From Anthopleura xanthogrammica (taxonomy: Eukaryota > Cnidaria > Anthozoa > Actiniaria > Actiniidae): DNA of 64,000 bases. Below, in pieces: positions 49,601 to 61,023 of this stretch (its first letter is position 1; every line of letters begins with the position of its first letter). The notes beneath the pieces were generated by a model. That model worked only from the letters and a program-made list of their open reading frames with translations, made no database searches and was not told the DNA's origin. The stretch covers positions 16,465,291 to 16,529,290 of the forward strand of contig OZ025206.1 in assembly GCA_964019055.1 (NCBI GenBank), written 5' to 3'. The position numbers and the translations under genes are program-made.

Positions 49601-52600
49601 TATCCTTCTCGATTTCATCTAAATCCGTCTTTATTGTTTTTAGTATTTTAGGAAATACTGTTCTTTACTGAATGCTTCATCGAGTAATAATCCCCCCAAA
49701 CGCCACTAAAGTGTTGGTTCTTTCTGGGAAGTGATTCAATTTTCTGTCATATGCAACGATAAAAATGTTCAACAACACTCGGGTTTAATGACAAAAGAAA
49801 TCTTCAATGTTTTTTTGTTCAAATTAATTCAATTTTTTCATTAGACAGCGAAGTGGCGCCCACTGAAATTCAAATAAAAAAGGAAAAAAATCCCTTAATT
49901 TTTTTCTCCAGAAAAGTTTTTTCCGTTTACATCTCACTGTGAAAAAATAGCGCAAAATATTTGACGTTCTTAAAACTAAAAATAAATAACATTAATCAAA
50001 AATAAGCTTGTAGTTTCTTTAAAAATAATTAAAATCAAAGCAAAGGCTCTGGAAAATAAGATTTTATTTCAAGTGGAACGATATTTGCGGTTTAGATGTT
50101 GACTTTTACTTCTATAATGAGCAAACTAGTTCTTATATCGGCTAGGATTTCAGCGACTTTCTACGGCGTAATGTTGACAGCGTTCGAGTCATTTTCTGTC
50201 TGTGTAAAATGTCACAATATTAAAAAATTACAGTTTTTTTAAAAACGCTATCAATGAACACCAGGAAACATACACTTATACAAATGCATTTGATATTTTT
50301 GGGGGTTGAATTGTAAATGCTCTTTCTTGATCTGATTAAAAATTACTTTGGCTTTAGCAGCGGGAGTCTATGGTGATCCAAACCTTCATTCATTTTACGA
50401 CGAGCCACTTCCATATTCTGAACGCTACAAGGATCATTATCATAAAGAATACAAAGAATACCTCGAACAACACAAAGAAATGAAAGACTACAGAGATGGT
50501 GAGTAAAAAAAATGACTATAAGATCGATTGAAAATATAGAAAACTTCATGAAATTTTGAGTACAATCTTGTGACAAAACAGAACATTTTTGTGAAGAAAA
50601 ATGCCTTTTATTTCAAGAAACCAACATTAAAAAGAAGCCGTTTGAAATCAATTTAGATTTTAAATATTCCGTTCCAAGCTATTAAACAACGCTTTGCTCT
50701 TTTAATGTTGAGAATTAATACAGAAACGCAGTAAAGTCGTGATGTTAGTAACAGCTTTGTGTTGTCTCGCAATGAGTGCCCCAGTATTTGTAGCCGTTCT
50801 GGAAGCGCGCACTCACTTGACAAGTTGGAAAGTATTTCCTGGGTTATTGGGAGTTCAAGCCGTGGTAACTACTAGATAATAACCATTCGAGGCAAAGAAA
50901 TACCCCGTTAAAATACAAAACTCCTATCAAAAATATTTGTACAACTACTTGAAACGGCGGAAGGAACTAGCTGTTTCAAATTTATACATTCCATACTTGG
51001 TTTGTTCCGTGATAGTGTAGTTTAGTTCCGAAAGATATTATAGCTAAGAAAACGTCTGGGAAACTCGACGGAATAGGAAGTTCATTGTAAAATCCTACAG
51101 ACAGGACAATCACTGAGGGGGTCGTTCGGTCGGTTTTCTGTGAAGCAAAGATGTTTTGTGTGTGTGTGTGAGGTGTACCAAGTTAGGCTTGCTAACATTG
51201 TTGGATCGGAGAGATTCGTTATCTGATGTCACCCCAACAGACAAGTTCATTTCCAGCTGCTTCTCTTTCACAGAAGAATAACCCCATTACAAAGTGAGCA
51301 GTCGTCAACTTGTCTTTGACTATATTCATTATCGTTCTTTTAAGTTCAAGGATACTAAGTTTAGCCTGATAAGATCCTGAAAGCTCCCCCAAACAACACG
51401 TTTTGCCCGATGACAAATCTTGATAGCCGACATAGCTAAAAGCACAAGCTATCTCAACGGACTAATTATGATTGGAAGGGTTTAAAGCCTCCAAAAAAAG
51501 GAGAAAAAAAAAACACCCTGAATTACCAGACCACAAACGCTAGGATCTTTGAAAGTAAATTCAAAGTAGCCTGATATCTATCGGTGCCTTTCACGAATAT
51601 CGGCCATTACGGAGTAATTAACAAAATATCCTTCCGGATCTGAAGAAAGGTAAAAAAGACCTAATCTCTAGGCCGGTCTTGTAGCTTATTTTTACTTGAC
51701 CTATTCGTTGTCTCAGAATCTCTCCAGACTAGGCTGTTACTAGTGTAGTGCTGATCTTCTTTTGCACTATTACACCCCAGCGAATTATTCACTGCAAGTT
51801 CTGTCTAACTCGCCTAGTTTTTCGATTCTTACAACTGAAAATAATCTTCTGCAAATAAGTTTGTTTTTTTACATTCTCTATGCCTGAATGTCCTCAGAAA
51901 AACGCCAACGTTGGAAATGGGAATACAGTAAGTCTATCTTTAGCTTATAAGAATTATTTTAGGAAGGAAAAAAAGGGGAAAATCTAAGACAATAAAGGGT
52001 GGAGACGACGAGGCTCGCAGGCGCACATAAAACATCGTCCGACAAGTCAAAGAGTGTTGAAGGAGATTTTGTGTCAACGATTGACAGTTTTTCTGATTAT
52101 TTAAAGAATATCACTAAAGAGTATTGTGTCACAGAAAATACAAATAAGGTCATTATTCAAAAAGAAAACACTCAGAGTCTTATGAAAGAATTTACTTTGC
52201 CTAACGAAACGATGGGGCTGATATACGCCTCGCCCGCCATACAACAGACAACAATACTCCGCCACAAGTTGTGTCATGTATGTTTTTTGACGTTCATTTT
52301 CTCGAGGGGCGAAAAATAATCTAATTTCAAGTTGTTGTCGGGTTATTCGTTTCCAATTAAAAATTATTGCTTTTTACAGATAATTTAGGTCCGAAATCTC
52401 GATCACTACGGAAAAGAAAACATAATTGGTCGGTAAATTTTTCGATAAAAAACGGTTATTTAAAGGAGAGTATTGGACAGGAAAGGCTTGAGGCTGGGAA
52501 ATAATTTAACGACATCGGGTCTGTGTAGAATTTCGATTTGGTGCGTTGACTATGGACATTACAACTGGGTCTGTGGGTCTCGTAGACTCTGTGGAGTTGG

Positions 52601-55600
52601 GATTAATCGAGTCAAAAGCGCGCGCTCCTCAATCGTCCAATTTGAAGGGCCATTTCCTGAGGTTTTGAGCGATATTTGCCTAACTTAATGGTATTTGTTT
52701 ACAATTAGGGCGATCGAAACGCGGTTTTTCTTGCACGCATTTGGACTTGACAAACAACCCCCTTTAGTGCAATTGCACTCCCTAATGACTTAAGGCCTCC
52801 AGCAGCTGTAAACTGGCGCCTTTATGAAGACACTAATTGGAAAATCCTAACAGAAGCACTTAGATTGATCTAAATTGACTGCTACACGGCGTGAACACTC
52901 ATTGCTGGCTGCTGTAAGACTTATTAGTGTTTTGTGTCTGTTTGATGGAAGAACGCAACATGTAAAGCTTGAGCGGTATCTTTTTTACACTAAGACAAGC
53001 AAACACGGCCGAGGGCTTGGAGTTTTGTTCCTCAAAGATAATTTAATATAGTCCAATTAGCCTGTCTTTTTTAGTTGACTTAAGCAAGGGTTTTATGAGT
53101 TGATGAAGCAATGGATCATGACACAATTTTCACAGTTGTAACATTAGTAAGCTATCGCCGTCTTAACAAGAGACCACTAAATCTACTTTCACTATCGTCA
53201 TGTGTGACAATAAACTTTTTTAGAGAATGATGAAAACAAAAGAAAATTATTGAACTGCTCATTTGGACATCAAAGATCCCGCCCACAGAAACTCGTGCCT
53301 CAAAACTGTGCAGGCCGCTCATTTCCCATTTGATAGATTTTTGTGTATATATATATACATATATAGTCCTTTTTACTTTGGCCTCATTAGCTACTAATAA
53401 GCTTCGCCACAGTTCATTATAGTCCTACTTTCCCATTTATATCTATTCAAAATTGTCTAAACAAGGAAAATAAAACATAGGAAATATAGTGCCTAATGAT
53501 GTTCACATTTGAATTGAAAAAAATTAATAAATTGACTGGTTTGTTGTCCTTAGGTGAACAATAATAAGAAACCGACAGAATTCTTTTTTTTAGATCAGAG
53601 AAATTACGCAAACCTGACAATTGAAAAATTTTAGAATTCATCAATCGAGGAACCATTGCTTTTGTTAAAATATATGAATTGTTCACATGGAAAATAGATT
53701 TATTGTTTATAATTTTTTCCCCAATTTTCCACCGTGGGATTTTACCCGTGTGTGTGGAAGGAAAATATTATTTTATACATGCATTTTAAGATCGTTTCTA
53801 CTCGTCGCTTTGGCATAATAAACTCAATGAATTTATAGAATAGTTCGTAGCTAAAAATAAAATTTATCATTTCCGAATGGTTTTGAGTTGTAATTTATTA
53901 AGACTATAAACTGTTCATGAGATGTTTTTTCACACGCCTCTTTTTAGACCCATATGTTTAGCTTGTTCGCTTTGAAATTTTTTTCTCAAAGATATCGTTT
54001 GAAAAACACCGGTTGCAGTAAAATGTTTTTTTATGAATGGCTATATTGAGGCAAAGAAGAACGCCACTATATTCGGCTGTTCCTAAAAAAAACCTTAAAA
54101 ACAGACTCAACAGAAGTTTTAATTTCGTTTACGATATACAACAAGCACGTTCTTAAAGATAAGAAATAGAGCCCTTTTCAGTAAGTTTGTATCTTAAGAT
54201 TCTTTGGTGTATAATTTGAACTGTAGATATCCTGATAGCTATAACAGAGCTAGGCTGAAGAGAATTTCAAACTGCCAATACATATTCTTGTCATTTTAAT
54301 AGCGGCAAGATTCAACAGTTTTCAGATTATACAAAGCTTAAACGGTAAACTGTATAAGCAGATTGTTTGTATGCGAGATTCCCCACCAAGATAAAACAAC
54401 ACTCTTATTTAACTATGAAACACGAAGAATGCATTGAATTATATTTTGGAGAATACAGTGAGTCCATCTAAGGGGGAAAAAGGCCTTCCTTTTTAAATAT
54501 TTACAGTAAAAAATGCTTTTTAAATCTAAACATGAGTCATGTGAAAATTGTTAACATTGGAGATTTGTAATGTCATTTTCAGGCAAAGTTTGTTTAATTA
54601 AATGTTGGAGTTTTGAAGCGCGTGCTTGGATTTAATTTGAAAATGATATCAAAGTTGTGTTTTCCAACATCAACTTATGTGATTAGATTTGCGGAACGTT
54701 TCAATTTCTGGCTTTATTTGTGTATTTAGTCCATCTTAAATGAGGTTTATCATTGTGTTGATTCGTGTCATATATGATTTGATATTTACCTAAAAATATT
54801 TCATTTCGAACTGATCGAACCCAATCCAAATAAACGACAAAAACATTCATCATACGTCTGTCGTTTTCCTGGCTTTATTGTTAGCCAAGCATGGCGTACT
54901 CTTTTCTGGAAATCTTGGGTCCAAGTCAGCTAAATAATCCGTCAAATTTCAGAAAAAGGACTTGGCAATCGATCTATAGACTGTCAGAATCACAGAGCGT
55001 AAATTATATTCGGCTCCCCAATTCAATCATAATATATCACTCAACTATCCATCAACTAGGTTCGCAGATTAGTCATGCTGATTGCGAAACTCTTCTTCTA
55101 AAAAGAACCATTTTGTTTTGATTTCGGAACCTCGCTGTTTTGTTTTAATAGAAAAAAACATTTTATTTGAAAGTGTATTTTTTTTGCATATAAAATGCCA
55201 AATTTAACATGCCACACCCTTGAGAAACCGATTTGTTTATCGATCGCAAAAAGACATACAAACTTTAATTATAAATACACTGTATATTTTGTTGAATTTT
55301 TAACTTTAAACTAATTTTCTGGAAAACAGAAGCCTAATAGCGTCTAATTTCTCAATATGATGGGGAAAATCAAAGCTTATGTTATGTGAAGCTGTTTTCT
55401 GAGTGTCCTTCCAGATGGACCCAGACCGCGTCTTGTCTGCGGCAAAGCTGGAAAAAGCTGGAATAACAAATGTTGCTGAATAATACGATAGAATATTCTC
55501 GCCGTCTGGGCTGAGATGGCGTTCATAAAGAGAATTCGATACGAGAAAAACGTTTAAAATGCAAAAGAATGAAAAAAATCCGTTCATATTGATTTAATGA

Positions 55601-56293
55601 ATAAAATCAAACTTTATATATAGGAGTTTGTGCGTCATATTTGCCAGCTTTGCCGTCACTTTGCGCGTTTAAACTCAAGCACACCGAAAAAATTTTTTTT
55701 TACATCTTTTTTAATAGAATTTTTAATGAACATTTTTTTCCTATCAATTTTCAGCGAGTCCAGAGTTCAAAGTACCTAGCGGTGTCCCTTATCCCGACAG
55801 CAGGACGTTTCAGCGCAGGGGCTCTCTACAACTATGGCAGTTTCTCGTGGCCCTATTAGACGAGCCTGAATGTTCCTCGTTCATTGCGTGGACAGGACGA
55901 GGACTCGAGTTTAAGCTTATCGACCCAGAAGAAGTAGCTCGAAGATGGGGTCTCCAGAAAAACCGGCCGGCCATGAACTATGACAAACTAAGCCGTTCTT
56001 TAAGATATTACTACGAGAAAGGAATTATGCAAAAAGTGGCTGGTGAGCGATACGTCTATAAGTTTGTCTGTAGCCCAGAAGCCTTGTTCAGTATGGCCTT
56101 CCCCGACTCCCAAAAACCGTATATCAAGCCAGAATGTCGGGAACCTAAACCAGTAACCCCTCATTCAACCCAGCAACTAGTACCGATGCCTAAAGATACA
56201 TACAAGACACACTATCCACAACAACACTACGTTGCCACGTCAACAAATTGTTATCAGGCTGAGTGGGACATGGATTCTGCTTGTGTCTACTGA
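43676..56293 (+). CDS. PEA3-group (ETV1/4/5-like) ETS transcription factor
   Basis: A nuclear DNA-binding factor for GGAA sites; relatives act downstream of FGF/MAPK signalling (family knowledge). Exons: 43676-43732, 43820-43913, 44089-44136, 44346-44432, 45192-45533, 46291-46374, 50358-50498, optional 51898-51927, 55755-56293. All join in frame, giving 473 residues with the microexon or 463 without. The ATG follows an in-frame stop at 43625 and has A at -3. Near the N-terminus, DQEVPYMY and then [14 protein letters not shown] match the PEA3 transactivation segment. VKTEP and VKQEPIDY fit sumoylation-type psi-K-x-E sites. The last exon encodes [33 protein letters not shown] and [12 protein letters not shown], the ETS domain at about residues 318-400, then a 70-residue tail. 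PEA3 group assignment rests on both ends of the protein. AATAAA occurs at 56946-56951. Confidence 0.95.
46375..50357 (+). other. Large ETS-gene intron
   Basis: A 4.0-kb intron between the exons ending STE and starting AAGVYGD. The donor is GTAAGA. The acceptor is a TAGCAG tandem at 50355-50360. Nothing gene-like lies inside. Confidence 0.7.
51898..51927 (+). CDS. Candidate 30-nt cassette microexon of the ETS gene
   Basis: Preceded by a pyrimidine-rich tract ending CTCAG and followed by GTAAGT. Its length is a multiple of three and its phase (1) equals that of the flanking exons, so the frame is kept whether it is included or skipped. It would add [10 protein letters not shown], basic and aromatic, about 25 residues before the ETS domain. 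I know no counterpart in the family, so it is supported by splice signals only. Confidence 0.5.
51928..55754 (+). other. Last ETS-gene intron
   Basis: A 3.8-kb intron. It holds a GTG-initiated open frame of 106 codons (51999-52319) and an ATG frame of 76 codons (54891-55121), neither with a recognisable domain. The stretch at about 52590-52930 is less AT-rich and more complex than its surroundings and could be regulatory. Confidence 0.5.
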
Positions 56294-58565
56294 TAATAAT
56301 GCGCTACATATATTTTATATAGAGATATATTGATATATGTATATATAGATATTAATAGGTGTTTCAATGTTTGTTTCAATGATTTTTATTGTAAAGATCG
56401 ATAGATTTCTCGGTATAAATGGTCCTTGGTTTTGAATTTCATGAGTCATTTCCTCCTAGATTCAGGCCTCAGAACCAGAGTTTGCCAAAAACGAATCTCA
56501 AAAAAGCTAAAATCTTGTGTACATTATGAAAGACTAAAAAATTGTTTGCAAACTCAAAGAAAATTCACAAAAATTCTTATTAAACCAGCTTTGCTTTAAT
56601 CATAGTCTCGGAGGATCAAAGATGATCTCTGTCGAATAAGATGCGTTTTTACGACGAAAAACAACGCATAAAACACAACTGAAGCAGAAAGCTTTTTCAT
56701 CGAGAAATTACGCAATATTCTGAATTAACGAATTGAGTTCCAGAACGTTCTAAATAGACTTAAACTTGAGAGTATTTTTGCGCATTGTCTCTACACTAGA
56801 TACAATTTAGCTACTTATTGGAGCACTGAAGTGTGGCTAGTGTGGTTAAATTGAGGAGCAATTTGCAGATAATTTGAAGTCATATTTACTAAGTTGAATC
56901 TGCAAAAAGCTTAGTGAATCATTGGCAATGATCTAAGCTTGCGGGAATAAAAGTTAATTCAGATAGTTTATTGAAAATTTGAAAACAAATACTGAATACA
57001 TATATATATATAAGTACGCTTGTTGGCCTAGGAGGCTGTATGTATTATAACTAAAGAGATCTATCAAATTATATGCCTGTACAATTTTAATTTATATTTA
57101 AAGATAAATAAATTATATCTTATTATTTTGAGACGAAAAAGTGAACATATTTCTGACCATTTTCATGTCAGTCTCGAACGAAAAACAATCAATAGTGTAG
57201 TTTTTTTTGCTTTGATTTGAAAAAGAGATCACAATTATGCTTTCTTTTCTTGTAGGCAGTTTCACCAGGAAAAAATAGAAATTTGAAACTTGTGTAGTCA
57301 AAATCAAGAAGGATCTAGTAACTGAAGACAAATACATTCACAACTGAAGTGATGCGAAATAAATACCGCCGAAAAAAAAAATCAAAAACGTCGCTTTTTT
57401 CCCGCCAAAACTTGGTCACGTGATTGATATCTGGCATTTATAATACAAAAATTCTTTATCATTTTTGATAACTATTATGGGCTTAATGCATGCTAAAATG
57501 TGATATTGTTAAGTTTTCCTCGATTATCAACTGATCAAATAGGTACATCATTTACTCGAATTGCTTTGCTATAGTTACACTGTCAAAAGTGATTCACCAG
57601 TTATCGATATACTGGTTCATCCGGCATTCTTCTTGATATTGACTACAGAGGTGTATGGAAAGTACGAGTGATCATTATCAACCGACTCAAAATTCTATTA
57701 GATATATGAATACAGAGTTATAATACAATACTAGTTGAACGAAATTATGACAAGAATTCAGAAGTTATCAAAGGAAAAGATGCGCTTTTTATTATTAGAT
57801 AAAGATGTGATGATAGCAGCGATGACTCGAACGCCGGTAACAGGCGAGGTTAGTTTTCTTTCTCAACTCGTTCTCGTTATGCTTGTTTGATTTACAAATC
57901 AGACAGCAGCAGCATATTAAGTATGGAAGCTAGTTGAAGTACGAACTACTCGTTAAGATTCTCATTAACTCAGTACCGTCGACTGGTACTCCATTCAGTG
58001 ATGTGCCAACTAGTCACGTGATCGTTTCCCGCCATAATGGACCGTTTTTATGGTCGTTTCTGACACTTGAATCCAAAACATAGACGATTTTTTTTCTCGA
58101 AACCATCCTCATTATCTGTAACGTAAGCCATCTTGACTTCTATAATCACTCTTTGGTCCTCCAATATGGCGGACAACTATCACGTGACTCGTAAGTGGAC
58201 ATCCCCGGTTAGTTTACAAGTATAAGACTTATTTTTCTATATGGGCCATGATGCCTCTTCATGGCCGTTGATTGCCACTATCATTGAATATATGGTACTT
58301 ATTTACGTAAAAATACTATCCTAATGTATAATATAACACAACTATCTAAGTATTGGACATTATTATCATTATTGTTATTATTGATATTGGAAACAAAGCA
58401 TACGTGTGTGATTGGTCATGAATAAAGTTCATCTGACTTATTTACTTTGTTGTCATGGGATACTCTTCACTATATTCCCTCTGGGACTCCATCAGGCACT
58501 CGGATTTTCTCCCGAGTTCCCTGTCGTGGTGACTCACAGCATAACTTCGTTTAATATTATTTTAT
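56294..58565. other. ETS 3' flank and intergenic sequence
   Basis: Starts with an AT-rich 3' UTR-like stretch with TATATA runs and AATAAA at 56946-56951. Afterwards no gene is seen. A YY1-like CCAATATGGCGG occurs at about 58161-58172. Confidence 0.4.
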
Positions 58566-59045
58566 CATTCTAATTATTTTTTCCGTCGTTTTGATTGGCC
58601 GAGAGAACTGCAAATAACTGCCTACAAGTAATGGTCTGCTCATGCGCATTACGGTGTAAGGCCGATTTGCTGCAAATAATGGTCTGCTCATGCGCAGTTA
58701 TGTTGCATTTGTCAACATAGCTTGCTACCCTGAGCTGCCAGAAAATTACTTGGCATATTTTATAAAAAAACAAAAAACAGCCAAAACACAAAACATAATT
58801 TGAATGATAAAACAATTATGGAACTCAATTATCACAAAATATCGTGATTTGTTAGTCTCATGCAAGCAATTATTTAGCAATAACTGCCTCGTCACTAACA
58901 AATCACGATATTTTGCTCAACCTCGTCCAATAATTCAGTGCTTATTATCTAGTGCAAAATTATTCTACGCCTATCATATGAAAACTTATATTCCCCCTGT
59001 ACTACATTCAACTAGTTCTACTGGTCAACCTATAAACCTGGCGAA
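58566..59045. mobile_element. Probable foldback/MITE region
   Basis: Contains a perfect 22-base inverted repeat, CAAAATATCGTGATTTGTTAGT (about 58836-58857) and its complement (about 58896-58917). Weaker symmetry continues outward (AATTATGG/CCAATAATT). Upstream, a 20-base direct repeat TAATGGTCTGCTCATGCGCA occurs at 58629-58648 and 58678-58697. Outer boundaries are uncertain; the frames inside are not genes. Confidence 0.5.
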
Positions 59046-59751
59046 TTCACCTCACTAACCAGAGCACAGGGGTTAAAATACTTCACTTAAACTCAATGTT
59101 GACACTGATTGTATATTAGCCTTTACGTCTGATGTACAATTGGAATATATTTAATATCTGTACCTCTTGCTCTAGGCAAAAGCCTTAAGGAATTCTAAGG
59201 GAGTTATAAGTCAACAGTCGAAGTTTTTGAATGAAAATTGCGTGCTTCAAATGAGGTGAGGAATCACGTACAATTCATCTGCCATTAAAACACTTCACAA
59301 TTTCAAAACTTGGTGAAAATTTGCAGTATATAATGACAGTACTCACGCAATGTGATTTGATGAAATTATATTCATTTTTCACGCCCATTTTTTTTTCTCG
59401 ATTTGACAATCTGGGTCAAAGAAGGCCGTCTAGTTATCTCGAGAACGTTCGGCGCCGCCTGACCCAGGAGCGAGGCTAAAGATCATTTTTATGGATTATG
59501 AGATCCTAATTCTAGGCGCGCAAGGCACTATTGGCTAAAACCGCAATATCTCATGATTTCGGCCATTTTTACTATCTCAAACCAAAATGAAAACATTTTC
59601 CATCAATAGGGAAAATATAACGTATAAAAACTTGTTGTTCATGAAGCCGAAAAGCTGGGATTAGGGAATATTGAGCTACGACAAAACGTTGTGATTGGTG
59701 ATTGTCTGGTTCCCACGTACCCAAAAAAGGAAATTATGTAGAGGTTGGTAG

Positions 59752-59795
59752 AACGGAGTAGCTCAGCCGGCTAAGTACTCTGATTATCGCTGTTG
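59752..59795 (+). repeat. tRNA-like 5'-half fragment
   Basis: CGGAGTAGCTCAGCCGGCTA resembles the D-arm and box A of a tRNA. No box B follows; the sequence runs into (TA)n. It is a truncated SINE head or tRNA pseudogene fragment, directly beside the hammerhead palindrome. Confidence 0.4.
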
Positions 59796-59855
59796 ATATA
59801 TATATATATATAGATATAAATATTAAGTTAAGAAAAACAAAGAGACTACACTTTC

Positions 59856-59899
59856 ATCCCGACAAGCCTGTTTCGTGATTAACTCACTCCTCAGGGGAT
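59856..59899 (-). ncRNA. Hammerhead ribozyme motif, minus-strand copy
   Basis: The reverse complement of 59914-59957, base for base: the same stem I, CUGAGGA core, 4-bp stem II, GAAA and stem III. On the minus strand cleavage would fall 3' of the C complementary to 59861. Intact by inspection; activity not shown. Confidence 0.75.
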
Positions 59900-59913
59900 T
59901 TTAAAATTTTTAA

Positions 59914-59957
59914 ATCCCCTGAGGAGTGAGTTAATCACGAAACAGGCTTGTCGGGAT
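59914..59957 (+). ncRNA. Hammerhead ribozyme motif, plus-strand copy
   Basis: Stem I is ATCCC (59914-59918) with GGGAT (59953-59957). The core CTGAGGA is at 59919-59925. Stem II is GTGA/TCAC with loop GTTAA (59926-59938), followed by GAA (59939-59941). Stem III is ACA/TGT with loop GGCT (59942-59951). The cleavage-site nucleotide is C59952, allowed as H17. All invariant core positions are present, and the very short stem III matches the type I hammerheads of Penelope-like elements. Confidence 0.8.
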
Positions 59958-60220
59958 GAAAGTACAGTCTCTTTGTTTTTCTTAACTTAATATTTATATT
60001 CCGCTCTACTTTTATGTATCGAGCACTGTACTACGGAAAAATCGAAACACAGACTTCCTATATATATATATAGATAGATATGTATACATTGACTTATTTT
60101 AGAAACGAGCTAGACTAACTGCACTATCATATTCAATACAAAACCTATCAGTTAAATAAGGCAATGATATAGAGTACCATATAGATATACGCCTCTGCAG
60201 TATCCCACGCTAAATTCCAA

Positions 60221-61023
60221 TTCGATCTATGAACTAACCGTACCCTGACTTAGATCAACCCCAGAGGTTGTTTCAGGGTTCGATCTATGAACTAACCGTG
60301 CCCTGACTTAGATCAACCCCAGAGGTTGTTTCAGGGTTCAATCTGTGAGTTAGCCGTGCCCTGACTTAGATCAACCCCAGAGGTTGTTTCAGGGTTCAAT
60401 CTGTGAGTTAGCCGTGCCCTGACTTAGATCAACCCCAGAGGTTGTTTCAGGGTTCAATCTGTGAGTTAGCCGTGCCCTGACTTAGATCAACCCCAGAGGT
60501 TGTTTCAGGGTTCAATCTGTGAGTTAGCCGTGCCCTGACTTAGATCAACCCCAGAGGTTGTTTCAGGGTTCAATCTGTGAGTTAGCCGTGCCCTGACTTA
60601 GATCAACCCCAGAGGTTGTTTCAGGGTTCAATCTGTGAGTTAGCCGTGCCCTGACTTAGATCAACCCCAGAGGTTGTTTCAGGGTTCAATCTATGAACTA
60701 ACCGTGCCCTGACTTAGATCAACCCCAGAGGTTGTTTCAGGGTTCAATCTGTGAGTTAGCCGTGCCCTGACTTAGATCAACCCAGAGGTTGTTTCAGGGT
60801 TCAATCTATGAACTAACCGTGCCCTGACTTAGATCAGCCCAGAGGTTGTTTCAGGGTTCAATCTATGAACTAACCGTGCCCTGACTTAGATCAGCCCAGA
60901 GGTTGTTTCAGGGTTCAATCTATGAACTAACCGTGCCCTGACTTAGATCAGCCCAGAGGTTGTTTCAGGGTTCTATCTGTGAGTTAACCGTGCCCTGACT
61001 TAGATCAACCCCAGAGGTTGTTT
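60221..61023. repeat. 58-bp satellite array, about 14 copies
   Basis: Units start at 60221 and repeat every 58 bp. Four copies (from 60743) are 57 bp because one C is missing in CAACCC(C)AGAGG. Two variants alternate: CTGTGAGTTAGCCG and CTATGAACTAACCG. Copies 3 to 8 look nearly identical, suggesting recent amplification. Each unit can fold on CCCTGA/TCAGGG and CAACC/GGTTG. No spacers are present, so it is not a CRISPR-type array. Confidence 0.95.

Larger units (their letters stand above)
59814..59999. mobile_element. 186-bp near-perfect palindrome, Penelope-like/retrozyme remnant
   Basis: Arms 59814-59906 and 59907-59999 pair along 93 bases with about three mismatches. There is no spacer: the centre is AAAATTTT. 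Each arm holds one complete hammerhead ribozyme motif. Hammerheads of this short-stem-III kind are known from Penelope-like elements and retrozymes in animals. No reverse transcriptase is present, so this is a fragment duplicated in inverted orientation. Confidence 0.8.

Noticed and set aside
51999..52319. 106-codon frame as an extra ETS exon
   Set aside because: It begins with GTG, has no acceptor in phase that would link it to the flanking exons and resembles no known domain.
60221..61023. CRISPR-like appearance of regular repeats
   Set aside because: The units are directly contiguous with no unique spacers, and the genome is eukaryotic. It is a tandem satellite.
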